Below are positions 12,901 through 25,427 of a DNA stretch of 64,000 bases, in pieces (position 1 is the stretch's first letter; the number at the start of each line of letters is the position of its first letter). The position numbers were made by a program, and so were the translations under genes. The DNA comes from Parapristionchus giblindavisi (Eukaryota > Nematoda > Chromadorea > Rhabditida > Diplogasteridae), in contig CALSFV010000064.1 in the NCBI GenBank assembly GCA_943737045.1, positions 434,001-498,000 of the forward strand, read 5' to 3'. The notes under the pieces were generated by a model. That model made no database searches. It saw nothing but the letters and a program-made list of their open reading frames with translations, and was not told where the DNA came from.

Positions 12901-14163
12901 TGATTGATTTATCTATTGATATTCATGATCAAAGTCATATCTAAAGATGATTACTGTAGTCTTTAGACGATGACGCGACGAGACGAGGACGACTTCGAAA
13001 AGTGAGGAATAATCGATAATCAATATCTGCAGAAGGTATTGATTGATTTATCTATTGATATTCATGATCAAAGTCATATCTAAAGATGATTACTGTAGTC
13101 TTTAGACGATGACGCGACGAGACGAGGACGACTTCGAAAAGTGAGGATGCAGAAGGTATTGATTGATTTATCTATTGATATTCATGATCAAAGTCATATC
13201 TAAAGATGATTACTGTAGTCTTTAGACGATGACGCGACGAGACGAGGACGACTTCGAAAAGTGAGGAATAATCGATAATCATTATCTACAGAAGGTATTG
13301 ATTGATTTATCTATTGATATTCATGATCAAAGTCATATCTAAAGATGATTACTGTAGTCTTTAGACGATGACGCGACGAGACGTGGACGACTTCGAAAAG
13401 TGAGGAATAATCGATAATCATTATCTACAGAAGGTATTGATTGATTTATCTATTGATATTCATGATCAAAGTCATATCTAAAGTTGATTACTGTAGTCTT
13501 TAGACGATGACGCGACGAGACGAGGACGACTTCGAAAAGTGAGGAATAATCGATAATCAATATCTGCAGAAGGTATTGATTGATTTATCTATTGATATTC
13601 ATGATCAAAGTCATATCTAAAGATGATTACTGTAGTCTTTAGACGATGACGCGACGAGACGAGGACGACTTCGAAAAGTGAGGAATAATCGATAATCATT
13701 ATCTACAGAAGGTATTGATTGATTTATCTATTGATATTCATGATCAAAGTCATATCTAAAGATGATTACTGTAGTCTTTAGACGATGACGCGACGAGACG
13801 TGGACGACTTCGAAAAGTGAGGAATAATCGATAATCATTATCTACAGAAGGTATTGATTGATTTATCTATTGATATTCATGATCAAAGTCATATCTAAAG
13901 TTGATTACTGTAGTCTTTAGACGATGACGCGACGAGACGAGGACGACTTCGAAAAGTGAGGAATAATCGATAATCAATATCTGCAGAAGGTATTGATTGA
14001 TTTATCTATTGATATTCATGATCAAAGTCATATCTAAAGATGATTACTGTAGTCTTTAGACGATGACGCGACGAGACGAGGACGACTTCGAAAAGTGAGG
14101 AATAATCGATAATCAATATATGCAGAAGGTATTGATTGATTTATCTATTGATATTCATGATTA
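9936..14163 (+). repeat. 139-bp satellite array, left arm (about 30 monomers)
   Basis: Successive copies of CGACTTCGAA start at 10071, 10210 and 10349, giving a 139-bp period. The monomer contains TCGATAATCAATATCTGCAG, a GATTGATTTATCTATTGATA stretch and a GACGATGACGCGACGAGACG GC island. Variants recur in phase: GATTAAAG at 10981, 11815 and 12093 (spacing 6 and 2 monomers), always followed by a CGATATTCAAT monomer; a 417-bp trimer pattern occurs at 13383/13800. One monomer near 13147 lacks 19 bp. No ORF is conserved across monomers. Confidence 0.95.
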
Positions 14164-14164
14164 A

Positions 14165-16382
14165 GAGACCGGCTCGGTAAGACTCGAGCATGGTCCGGAC
14201 ATTCGCGAGGAATTTCGATCTGGGCCTCAATACTTTCATCATAGACACATACCGGGGGGAGACCGATGAAAGTTATAGAGAAAATGCCCTTAGGCTCAAA
14301 CCCGGCTCAAATATGTCACATTAATTAAAAAATTGAAAAATTCATATCTTCTCAATCATGATAGCTAGGAATTTTATTTCTTTTTATTAGTGAATAACAT
14401 GTCATGCACTCTTACAAACATAGCTGAACAGCAATATCATATCGTTTCGAATATGTTTTTTCGTGTCTGATTTTCAGATTTTTTTTCTTCTATCCTCGTT
14501 GAAGAGATACTGCAAGAAAATTCATAGCGCATATTGTAGCCCTGACGATTATGTACATGGTGGTCATATTCCCTTGGCCAGCCAGTTTGTCATAAGCCTC
14601 GAGAATTGCAACTGAATGTGAGATATGTGCAAATTTCAAAAATCGAAAATTAAATTTCTTGAAATTCGCAAGAGTAAGAGGTAGCTTTATTATGTCATTT
14701 TACTCGTAGTGATGAGCGTACATAGGAAAAATATACAAATAGACTCGGACTACATTTTTAAAAAATTGAGAGAAATAATTATTTTATTTTTATTTTTTCA
14801 ACTCCCACATTCAGTCGACCGTCAAGACAAGTTGATTCATAGGGCGGATGGTGACTGATGCATGTGCGTTTGCAGAGACGACTGCCACGTGAAGAATCGT
14901 CGTTTCGCAGATCTCGAATTTATTTTTTTATTTATCAAACTTGAATATTTATATGTTTCTTTCACATAAATCGGTTGGAAGGTGGCGTAATACATCCAAA
15001 GCTGTACAATTTCTATCAGTAGGAGTATACGGTATTGAACAACCGTAATCGCCAGGAATCGCGAACTGATTTTTTTTTCAGTCGACCCATGATTCTCAAC
15101 CATGACCCCGGGTTCATGGTTGAGAATGACTGAGGTCGAAAAATTCATGATGATCCCAGACCAAATACTATTTAGCATTATATAATAAGTGGGCCAACTT
15201 TTATTTTTATGGATATCATAACTCGAATTACCGTAATCTAGCTACCGTATCCTATAATAATGTGGTGAGATTCTCGGAAAATTCAGGTGCGTGCATTACT
15301 AGTACGGTAATTCGAGTTATGGTATCCATAAAAATAAAAGTTGGCTCACTGTTGATATAATGCCGCATAATATTTGGTCTGGAATCATCATGAATTTTTC
15401 GACCTCATCCATTCTCAACCATGAACCCCGGGTCATGGTTAAGAATCATAGGTCGACTGAAAAAAAAATCAGTTCGCGATTTCTGGCGATTACAGTAGTT
15501 CAATACCGTATACTCCTACTGATAGAAATGGTATAGCTGTGGATGCAGTACGCTACCTTCCAACCGATTTATATGAAAGAAACATATAAATATTCAAGTT
15601 TGATAAATAAAAAAATAAATTCGAGATCTGCGAAACGACGATTCTTCACGTGGCAGTCGTCTCTGCAAACGCACATGCATCAGTCACCATCCGCCCTATG
15701 AATCAACTTGTCTTGACGGTCGACTGAATGTGGGAGTTGAAAAAATAAAAATAAAATAATTATTTTTCTCAATTTTTTAAAAATGTAGTCCGAGTCTATT
15801 TGTATATTTTTCCTATGTACGCTCATCACTACGAGTAAAATGACATAATAAAGCTACCTCTTACTCTTGCGAATTTCAAGAAATTTAATTTTCGATTTTT
15901 GAAATTTGCACATATCTCACATTCAGTTGCAATTCTCCAGGCTTATGACAAACTGGCTGGCCAAGGGAATATGACCACCATGTACATAATCGTCAGGGCT
16001 ACAATATGCGCTATGAATTTTCTTGCAGTATCTCTTCAACGAGGATAGAAGAAAAAAATCTGAAAATCAGACACGAAAAAACATATTCGAAACGATATGA
16101 TATTGCTGTTCAGCTATGTTTGTAAGAGTGCATGACATGTTATTCACTAATAAAATGAAATAAAAGTCCTAGCTATCACGATTGAAAAGATATGAATTTT
16201 TCAATTTTTTACTTTATGTGACATATTTGAGCCGGGTTTGAGCCTAAGGGCATTTTCACTATAACTTTCATCGGTCTCCCCCCGGTATGTGTCTATGATA
16301 AAAGTATTGAGGGCCAGATCGAAATTCCTCGCGAATGTCCGGCAAGGGGGTCAAAATGCTCGAGTCTTACCGAGCCGGTCTC
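14165..16382. mobile_element. 2.2-kb foldback element with about 1-kb inverted arms, inserted in the satellite
   Basis: The left arm 14165-15180 (starting GAGACCGGCTCGGTAAGACT) is repeated inverted in 15350-16382. The core is another inverted repeat (GGCCAACTTTTATTTTTATG ... CATAAAAATAAAAGTTGGC). TTAA flanks both ends (14161-14164, 16383-16386), and removing the element plus one TTAA restores an intact satellite monomer. The ends match the TIR element at 936-5043. No transposase is visible. Confidence 0.9.
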
Positions 16383-17055
16383 TTAAAGTCATATCTAAAG
16401 ATGATTACTGTAGTCTTTAGACGATGACGCGACGAGACGAGGACGACTTCGAAAAGTGAGGAATAATCGATATTCAATATCTGCAGAAGGTATTGATTGA
16501 TTTATCTATTGATATTCATGATCAAAGTCATATCTAAAGATGATTACTGTAGTCTTTAGACGATGACGCGACGAGACGAGGACGACTTCGAAAAGTGAGG
16601 AATAATCGATAATCATTATCTACAGAAGGTATTGATTGATTTATCTATTGATATTCATGATCAAAGTCATATCTAAAGATGATTACTGTAGTCTTTAGAC
16701 GATGACGCGACGAGACGAGGACGACTTCGAAAAGTGAGGAATAATCGATAATCATTATCTACAGAAGGTATTGATTGATTTATCTATTGATATTCATGAT
16801 CAAAGTCATATCTAAAGATGATTACTGTAGTCTTTAGACGATGACGCGACGAGACGTGGACGACTTCGAAAAGTGAGGAATAATCGATAATCGTTATCTA
16901 TAGAAGGTATTGATTGATTTATCTATTGATATTCATGATCAAAGTCATATCTAAAGATGATTACTGTAGTCTTTAGACGATGACGCGACGAGACGAGGAC
17001 GACTTCGAAAAGCGAGGAATAATCGATAATCAATATCTGCAGAAGGTATCAGAAG
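16383..17055 (+). repeat. 139-bp satellite array continued (about 5 monomers)
   Basis: Continuation of the array after the foldback insertion. The first monomer completes the one broken at 14164, and the next carries the CGATATTCAAT variant expected after a GATTAAAG monomer. The array ends with a scrambled repeat of CAGAAGGTATC and AGAAGGTAGGTATC. Confidence 0.92.
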
Positions 17056-18689
17056 GTAGGTATCAGAATATCAGATTGATTGTGTTATCGGCATTCATGC
17101 ACTAATCGATATATGAAGATGAGTACCGTAATCTTCAGACGAAGACGACCACGCTGAGGAGGCTAGGATGTGTTAAAGGAAAGCCGGCCTATTTAAATAT
17201 TCAATTTTTTATTAAAATATTTATACCAAAATCCAATAATCGACCTATTTTCAAGTTTTGCTCATCGTCTCATTGGACTGGACTAACATGGGGGGGGGGG
17301 GGGTTGGGCAAGCGTGGACTACTTTAGTAGCGCTTCTTCTGTCATTGGACTTATCATTACTATTTTCTTCTCCTTGTATTCATTATTATTTCTTACATTT
17401 CTTCTTTCTCACTCTTTGTTTCGTGCTACTGCTCTCGTATTTTTAATATTTTTCTTGATCTTTGATCTTTGGACTGCTGCGTAATGGACTGCTAATGAAA
17501 ATAGAAATTGAAAATTGATTTGGATCCGTCGATCCCAAATATGCAAATCAAATCAAAATGAAAGTATTGCGGTTGATAACAGCGAAATATGCAAATAAAA
17601 TAGGTTGACATTAATGAAAAGTCCCCGGCCGGGTCACAAATGAAAAAGGGCAATGTAGCCAGTGATGGGGGGGGGGACAATGAAAGTCATGAACACCAAT
17701 GATTTAACAGTTTAAATTGTTGTTGCGCCATATCTTGATATTCAATCACAGATACAAATGTGCTTGAATATCGATTTTCCATTGGAATAGATCTGATTAT
17801 GAGATATCCTTACATTATCTCGGATCTCTTCCTTTGATCATGAACGATTAATGATCTATCATATCAGGTTGATTAAGTAAATTATTTCAATATTTTGTAC
17901 AATATTCAGATTTTTAGCTATGTCAGATGGTATGCGACATGATAGGCATCGTTGACATTTTTCGCTTGTGATAAATCGTATTGATCTTATCAGAGTAAAA
18001 GTTACTTTCACAGCCTGAATCTGAAATTTTGTTAAATTTTATTTTTTTTTCGAGTAAGTCCCCGTTTTCCCCCTTCCCCTCCTCATCCCATTCTCTCTCC
18101 TCTTCTTCTTCTTCTTTCCTTTCGCCTGTAGAGATAACGGAATCGACTATCTCTCTCTCCGTGCTCTCTCACTTTTGCTCACTCTCTCGTATATAGATCA
18201 AAGAACAATATGCGAAGATTAGAGATCAAAGAATAATTCAAAATGAAAACTTGTCCAAATTTAAACAAATTTCATATTCAGGCTGTGGTGATGCATTTTT
18301 CGATACCCAACAAGTTTTATGCGATTTGCACAGTTGGAAGTGCACGTTTTCAGCCTGAACGACGCCTGTTGGCGCCCGATCAGCCACACAACGGGAATTC
18401 GTGAAATGATTTTTTATGTTTGTAGTTTCATCTTCGATCATAAACCTGCTCTTTCTTCATTTTATCCACAACGTTCAAGAAGATCAGAGATCAAGGATCA
18501 AATTATATAGATCAAAGAACAAATGAATGAGATCAAAGAACAATATGCGAAGATTAGAGATCAAAGATTTTCAAAAGATCAAAGATCAAGTTCCACAGTT
18601 CAATGATCACTCTTTGTAGATTCAGCCAATATACCGTTAAAAGATGAGCTTTCGCATTTCAATTAATGTTTGTGATGACTTTTCAATAG
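17056..18689 (+). other. Non-coding arm sequence: relic monomer, G-runs, polypyrimidine tract, GATCAAAG repeats
   Basis: 17076-17165 reads like a strongly diverged satellite monomer (GATTGATTGTGTTATCGGCA ... CAGACGAAGACGACCACG). G-runs at about 17290 and 17669 differ in length from the C-runs in the mirrored arm. A CT-rich tract spans about 18060-18180. Many copies of GATCAAAG with variants lie at 18195-18600. No convincing gene was found; open frames here are short. Confidence 0.6.
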
Positions 18690-21048
18690 ATAGAAGATGC
18701 AGATTTAAATGAAGAGATCATGGAGTGGATGGAGCGAGACGATATTGTTGGTAGCCATCTCTACTCTATTCGCAAAAAAATATTAAACGTAATAATTAAC
18801 AGGTCTTGTGTACTGTGGAGTAATGATGTATCATTGAAATCAGCATAACGATATCTTTGAAATGATATATAATTCTCATGGAAAATTTTAATTTTAAGGT
18901 TTTGATATATAATATCATGACAAATTGGAAGGTTGTTAGTATCTCCTCTCTATTCCCAAAAATGTTTAACGTAACAATTATCTGGTCTTGTGTACTGTGG
19001 AGTACACTTTTTTCTGTTTGTGGAGAATTGTTTCGAATATGACCGTAAAGCTTAATTTTGGCACATTGCCAAGAAAAAGAATGGTTGTCTATTTCTCACC
19101 TGTTTCAGTTCCATCTTAATGTACCTTGTTCACTTACAAAAGTAAATTACTGTCATGTAAACTGGTGAATTCAGTCATAATATGATAAATGCATTATTTC
19201 ACTTCATAACTATCGTACTGTACTTCGACTGTAACAGTCCTGTAATGATCACACGCAATAATGTGATCGTTCTTTGATCATAGCAGAGTGAGAAAGTGTG
19301 CAAATCCTAGAGAGGGAAGACGATGTCTAGATAGAATCGAGATAGTATGGGTTAGTGAGAGAGTACAGAGAAGGAAAGGAGATGATCGATATTATTTGTC
19401 ATTCATTGGCTCCTTCTATTCTCGCCAATTTCATTGGAACAACCTGCCGCTTTGCCTTTATTCGTATAACTTCTTTCAATTTATACTCTCTCCTTCTAGA
19501 TGTTTCTCCCTTTCTCTACCTCTCCTTCTATCTCTCCCTGACCTCACCATCTCTCTTCCTCTACCTTACCTCTCTACCTCTCTATACCTCTCCTTTGTTG
19601 TGATAGGGCACTTGATTTGCAACTAATTACCCCGTTTTTAATCGTTATTTCTTCAAACCTTGTTCATTTGTATATGTGATCGCTGTAATCCTTAGTCTAT
19701 TATACTATAAATTGCTTATGTTAATCACGTTCTACGTGGTCTTATTCTTATTCTTATTCATTTCATTTTCAGATTTCCGTCAACGGATCTCTTCGCTCTA
19801 CAACACCAGCTTCGGCCTATCTCTTCGATGTCGTCGTCGATCAATCAACGATGGCACTATAAGGTATGCACCACTAATGGTTGAAAAGCTACGAAAAGAA
19901 AAGAAAAGCAGCGAATGCTATTGTCATTTTCGTGACCTATTTTCTTTTCTTTTCGTTTGTTCTTGTCATTTCTTTTTTCTTTCAATCTCTCCTTTTCATC
20001 GTTCAAAGCTAATCTATGTATGAATCTTCTGTCTTTCGTTTATCATCAGTTATTCTTCCTTTCCATCTCTTCATTTCTATCTCTCTTACATCCATGATCA
20101 TACCAATCGATCACTAAGGAAGAGAGTAGACCATCAATCGATAATGTTTATGAGAGAGATGGAAGGAAGGGAAGTGATCAACCTGTCGATGCATACCATC
20201 CTTTTGTGCGTCTATATCTTGATATTTTGTACCTTTCTGTTTATGTTGCATTTCTCTCTCTTCTAACCACCTCTCAACTTTATTCATATTTTTCTGCCCC
20301 TTATTCAATATTAATTCGGAGGTCGTATCCATGAAGCGTTACAAACGATTTGTCGATAAACGTGACGTCACGAGCGTAGACGTAGGCATTTTGTCAACTT
20401 GTACGCCTTACGCCATGGATACGGTCTCTGACGATGTGCGCAATGTGTCCTTCCTATCCTTAATTGTATTTACTACACTATGTCCACGACTGTCCTTTGG
20501 CCCACGAGACAGTGTGGCCAGTCTGGAGAGTGGTCTCAATTTGTTTACATAATCATATAAATCATGTCAAATCCATTTCAGAATCAGTAGTCATGCCCAT
20601 GAGAGTTGACGTCCTCTGCTCATCGACTAAGATGATATCTCTCGTCGCTGCCTGGATGACATCACATGGTGGACTCTGGATTATGAAGCTTCTTTGAAGG
20701 TGCGAGCCGTCCTTGGATTCTTTTCCCTGTTATATTGTGTTCTAGTCTCGAAAAAACGAAAATTTTCTGGAGATCTTTTTTTGATTACTTTTGAACAGAA
20801 CCTCTGTTAGACTATACTTCACCTTTGTTCATTGTCTCTACCTTTGCATTTGCCTTTGCCTTTGCCTTTGCCAACGTAATCTTCACTGCTCACTGATCTT
20901 TCTCGTCGTCTGAAACCGAAGCTCAAGTCGTTGAATCTCGTAATTTGATGTTTTGCAGGGTAATCGTCACTGTCGACAAACGTCTTGGGACGCCGCTGGG
21001 GCGCCGTCAAGCTCCGACGTCTGTCGGCGTATTCCAGCTCGGGTGTGA
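18690..21048 (+). CDS. Candidate five-exon gene of unknown function in the left arm (5' end not found)
   Basis: Five segments bounded by splice-like signals join in consistent phase: 18690-18750 (IEDADLNEEIMEWMERDDIV), 19773-19863 (FRQRISSLYNTSFGLSLRC), 20119-20228 (a hydrophobic end, INLSMHTILLCVYILIF, that could be a membrane segment), 20632-20699 (RRCLDDITWWTLDYEASLK) and 20959-21048, which ends at TGA. The first two junctions have good TTTCAG or ATAG acceptors; the acceptors at 20118 and 20631 are weaker (TAAG). I recognise no family and find no start codon upstream of 18690; ATG at about 18718 is in frame. A competing reading of the last part exists on the opposite strand (20819-21060, with a KGKGKGK run). 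The whole model is duplicated in the right arm. Confidence 0.33.
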
Positions 21049-21465
21049 ACTCGTATTCCGAAAAAATAAAGAATTTGGGGTTGTTAATGTTTGAAATCAG
21101 TGTCTAAGCCCGCGAAGTTAAATGGGCGGGGTCAGCATCGCTATATAAATAAGGTTCGCAAAAAATGGGCGGAGTCATGCATCGCTTTATAAGTACGGGA
21201 GCGGATGAGTAGATGTAGTTCGTTTGATATGTCTTTTTATGTCTTTTTTGAACTGTCGTATTCAATGATACATTAAATTTATCCGATCGGGTCGACAGGG
21301 AAGAAGTTGTTACTCTATTGCTGAAGTTTGATCTTTGATCTTTGTAAACAATTTTCCAAACAATGGGCGAAGTTAACGGCTTTCGACAATTTTTTTAAAA
21401 TTGTTAAATTTTGCTTGTTATTTTCTGTTAAAAGAGTATAAATCTAACATTTAATAACTTGAAAT

Positions 21466-21690
21466 CAATGAATCCTTGCTTGATGTACAGGCAAAGGCGC
21501 GAAATATTGAAAATAGGAAAGTTCAGCAATAGGTTTCGAACCCGCGTCGTTGCGCTTACTAGTGAGTACTTATACCACTGCGCTACGGGATTGATGAATG
21601 GTCGTGCTAATTCCTTGCATATCACTTGTCCCTTGCATAATATGTATGCTATGCATTTGAATATTCGTATTAATTTGTCCGTACTCGATT
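21466..21690 (-). mobile_element. Truncated tRNA-like TTAA element at the palindrome spacer edge
   Basis: Matches the interior of the elements at 36907-37254 and 53100-53450 (shared CTTGATGTACAGGCAAAGGC, then the tRNA-like block). On the reverse strand there is a perfect A box TAGCGCAGTGG (21575-21585) and B box GGTTCGAAACC (21532-21542), 32 bp apart. Its left end coincides with the point where the palindrome arm stops. Confidence 0.7.
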
Positions 21691-21805
21691 AAAAATAAGT
21701 AATTGTCATTTCTGTGCTACCTAAGTTTATGGCATCGTATTTTATGTTATTCATCACTACATCAATTGTTAACTGTATCTAATCCTCTATCTAACGCATA
21801 AAAAT

Positions 21806-21853
21806 AAGGCGAAAGATAAGTATCATTTTAAGGCGAAAGATAAGTATCATTTT
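21806..21853 (+). repeat. Two tandem copies of a 24-bp unit
   Basis: AAGGCGAAAGATAAGTATCA plus TTTT occurs twice head to tail in the palindrome spacer. Related ATCTAACGCATAA sequence lies on both sides. No function is evident. Confidence 0.7.
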
Positions 21854-21935
21854 ATACCACATGTACTATCCTATCTAGTACTCTATCTAACGCATAATTT
21901 TATATTATCCAATATTATTATTCTGATTTTTCTAC

Positions 21936-22274
21936 TAGGGTGGCAAAAATGATTCATGATTATTCGTCCACTTTAGCAGTCTGTAGAGTGAGTATTCGCG
22001 GGAGAGGCATTTACGACCACTCTCTCGACGAATAAGTTGTTAGAGGAGAGGTCAATGCGAATGAGTCAAAAAAAGCGAGTCGAGAGCGAGTCTGACCGAT
22101 TTCTCAGCCCTCCTTTCACCAAATTTTATTTTTTTCTTGAGTTACTCTCGACTCGCCCAAAAAGCGAATATTCGCAGAGGAGACCGGTCAACTGCCACTT
22201 GGAATGAATAGGGGAGCGAGCCACTCATTATAGGTCACAGAAATGAATAATCATGAGTCATTTTTGCCACCCTA
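21936..22274. mobile_element. TA-flanked MITE in the palindrome spacer
   Basis: Starts TAGGGTGGCAAAAATGA and ends with the reverse complement GTCATTTTTGCCACCCTA; further inside, TCATGATTATTC pairs with GAATAATCATGA. TA at both ends fits a TA target duplication. It is about 340 bp with no coding capacity, and the interior carries degenerate inverted GCGAGTCGAGAG motifs. Confidence 0.75.
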
Positions 22275-22651
22275 TTTTCTACCATTGCTGGCGTTTCCGT
22301 CGTTAAGTGATTTATTGAAGTCATTTAGCAGGTTATTATAATTATCAGTTTTTTTTCTTTTCTTTCGCAGATATTTCGACTTTTCTATACGAAATCTGTG
22401 CCAATAAAATTATTAGAGTCATTTAGAGTCTTTATTTTATCAAAATTAATATTTTTTTTTAATTTTAATTTTTTCAGTGAAGTTATCCCCGCCCACCACC
22501 CGTCTCAATAGTGTTGCTAAATCGAGTTGAGTTCGCGCGCGATGACTCTGCGTCTCTGCCAATCGATCAAGTCTTATCATCTGGCCACTCTATCACTGAT
22601 CTAACAATGAGACGGAACCACTTCCTATCTTAGAATCAATACTATAGTCAC
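22275..22651 (+). other. Remainder of the unique palindrome spacer
   Basis: This 377-bp stretch between the MITE and the right arm has no mirror copy. It is AT-rich with a GC patch near 22480-22560. No gene or repeat was recognised. Confidence 0.5.
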
Positions 22652-23068
22652 ATTTCAAGTTATTAAATGTTAGATTTATACTCTTTTAACAGAAAATAAC
22701 AAGCAAAATTTAACAATTTTAAAAAAATTGTCGAAAGCCGTTAACTTCGCCCATTGTTTGGAAAATTGTTTACAAAGATCAAAGATCATACTTCAGCAAT
22801 AGAGTAACAACTTCTTCCCTGTCGACCCGATCGGATAAATTTAATGTATCATTGAATACGACAGTTCAAAAAAGACATAAAAAGACAAATCAAACGAACT
22901 ACATCTACTCATCCGCTCCCGTACTTATAAAGCGATGCATGACTCCGCCCATTTTTTGCGAACCTTATTTATATAGCGATGCTGACCCCGCCCATTTAAC
23001 TTCGCGGGCTTAGACACTGATTTCAAACATTAACAACCCCAAATTCTTTATTTTTTCGGAATACGAGT

Positions 23069-25427
23069 TCACACCCGAGCTGGAATACGCCGACAGACGT
23101 CGGAGCTTGACGGCGCCCCAGCGGCGTCCCAAGACGTTTGTCGACAGTGACGATTACCCTGCAAAACATCAAATTACGAGATTCAACGACTTGAGCTTCG
23201 GTTTCAGACGACGAGAAAGATCAGTGAGCAGTGAAGATTACGTTGGCAAAGGCAAAGGCAAAGGCAAATGCAAAGGTAGAGACAATGAACAAAGGTGAAG
23301 TATAGTCTAACAGAGGTTCTGTTCAAAAGTAATCAAAAAAAGATCTCCAGAAAATTTTCGTTTTTTCGAGACTAGAACACAATATAACAGGGAAAAGAAT
23401 CCAAGGACGGCTCGCACCTTCAAAGAAGCTTCATAATCCAGAGTCCACCATGTGATGTCATCCAGGCAGCGACGAGAGATATCATCTTAGTCGATGAGCA
23501 GAGGACGTCAACTCTCATGGGCATGACTACTGATTCTGAAATGGATTTGACATGATTTATATGATTATGTAAACAAATTGAGACCACTCTCCAGACTGGC
23601 CACACTGTCTCGTGGGCCAAAGGACAGTCGTGGACATAGTGTAGTAAATACAATTAAGGATAGGAAGGACACATTGCGCACATCGTCAGAGACCGTATCC
23701 ATGGCGTAAGGCGTACAAGTTGACAAAATGCCTACGTCTACGCTCGTGACGTCACGTTTATCGACAAATCGTTTGTAACGCTTCATGGATACGACCTCCG
23801 AATTAATATTGAATAAGGGGCAGAAAAATATGAATAAAGTTGAGAGGTGGTTAGAAGAGAGAGAAATGCAACATAAACAGAAAGGTACAAAATATCAAGA
23901 TATAGACGCACAAAAGGATGGTATGCATCGACAGGTTGATCACTACCCTTCCTTCCATCTCTCTCATAAACATTATCGATTGATGGTCTACTCTCTTCCT
24001 TAGTGATCGATTGGTATGATCATGGATGTAAGAGAGATAGAAATGAAGAGATGGAAAGGAAGAATAACTGATGATAAACGAAAGACAGAAGATTCATACA
24101 TAGATTAGCTTTGAACGATGAAAAGGAGAGATTGAAAGAAAAAAGAAATGACAAGAACAAACGAAAAGAAAAGAAAATAGGTCACGAAAATGACAATAGC
24201 ATTCGCTGCTTTTCTTTTCTTTTCGTAGCTTTTCAACCATTAGTGGTGCATACCTTATAGTGCCATCGTTGATTGATCGACGACGACATCGAAGAGATAG
24301 GCCGAAGCTGGTGTTGTAGAGCGAAGAGATCCGTTGACGGAAATCTGAAAATGAAATGAATAAGAATAAGAATAAGACCACGTAGAACGTGATTAATATA
24401 AGCAATTTATAGTATAATAGACTAAGGATTACAGCGATCACATATACAAATGAACAAGGTTTGAAGAAATAACGATTAAAAACGGGGTAATTAGTTGCAA
24501 ATCAAGTGCCCTATCACAACAAAGGAGAGGTATAGAGAGGTAGAGAGGTAAGGTAGAGGAAGAGAGATGGTGAGGTCAGGGAGAGATAGAAGGAGAGGTA
24601 GAGAAAGGGAGAAACATCTAGAAGGAGAGAGTATAAATTGAAAGAAGTTATACGAATAAAGGCAAAGCGGCAGGTTGTTCCAATGAAATTGGCGAGAATA
24701 GAAGGAGCCAATGAATGACAAATAATATCGATCATCTCCTTTCCTTCTCTGTACTCTCTCACTAACCCATACTATCTCGATTCTATCTAGACATCGTCTT
24801 CCCTCTCTAGGATTTGCACACTTTCTCACTCTGCTATGATCAAAGAACGATCACATTATTGCGTGTGATCATTACAGGACTGTTACAGTCGAAGTACAGT
24901 ACGATAGTTATGAAGTGAAATAATGCATTTATCATATTATGACTGAATTCACCAGTTTACATGACAGTAATTTACTTTTGTAAGTGAACAAGGTACATTA
25001 AGATGGAACTGAAACAGGTGAGAAATAGACAACCATTCTTTTTCTTGGCAATGTGCCAAAATTAAGCTTTACGGTCATATTCGAAACAATTCTCCACAAA
25101 CAGAAAAAAGTGTACTCCACAGTACACAAGACCAGATAATTGTTACGTTTAACATTTTTGGGAATAGAGAGGAGATACTAACAACCTTCCAATTTGTCAT
25201 GATATTATATATCAAAACCTTAAAATTAAAATTTTCCATGAGAATTATATATCATTTCAAAGATATCGTTATGCTGATTTCAATGATACATCATTACTCC
25301 ACAGTACACAAGACCTGTTAATTATTACGTTTAATATTTTTTTGCGAATAGAGTAGAGATGGCTACCAACAATATCGTCTCGCTCCATCCACTCCATGAT
25401 CTCTTCATTTAAATCTGCATCTTCTAT
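23069..25427 (-). CDS. Candidate unknown gene, right-arm copy
   Basis: Mirror of the left-arm model at 18690-21048, with exons at 25367-25427, 24254-24344, 23889-23998, 23418-23485 and 23069-23158. The splice signals I compared are kept. One visible coding difference is a Glu-to-Val change in the third exon (GAA versus GTA). The same caveats apply: no start found, unknown family, and a competing ORF on the opposite strand at 23041-23298 with a GKGKGKGK run. Confidence 0.3.

Larger units (their letters stand above)
7999..21465 (+). repeat. Left arm of the giant palindrome (high-identity part)
   Basis: Sequence from 21465 back to about 17056 matches the reverse complement of 22652 to about 27056, with mirrored coordinates summing to 44117. 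9935 back to 7999 matches 28357-30294 with sum 38292. The change in sum, 5825 bp, is explained by extra satellite monomers and the 2.2-kb foldback in this arm. Scattered single-base and run-length differences show the arms are not one sequence read twice. Beyond 7999 homology continues through the SXP-like gene to about 6536, but at lower identity. Confidence 0.93.

Noticed and set aside
9936..14163. CRISPR-like regular repeats
   Set aside because: Units are 139 bp, contiguous and nearly identical with no unique spacers, in a eukaryotic intron-bearing context; this is a satellite.
14837..15178. 113-residue ORF as a gene
   Set aside because: It lies in an arm of the foldback element, and its inverted counterpart is disrupted; there is no coding signal.
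19288..19626. 112-residue ORF in the arm (mirror 24491-24829)
   Set aside because: The C-terminal half is a translation of a CT-rich low-complexity tract (Leu/Ser/Pro only).
20819..21010. Reverse-strand ORF with a GKGKGKGK run (mirror 23107-23298) as an independent gene
   Set aside because: It conflicts with the last exon of the candidate gene on the other strand, and the Lys-Gly run is a hexanucleotide repeat. Kept only as an alternative reading.
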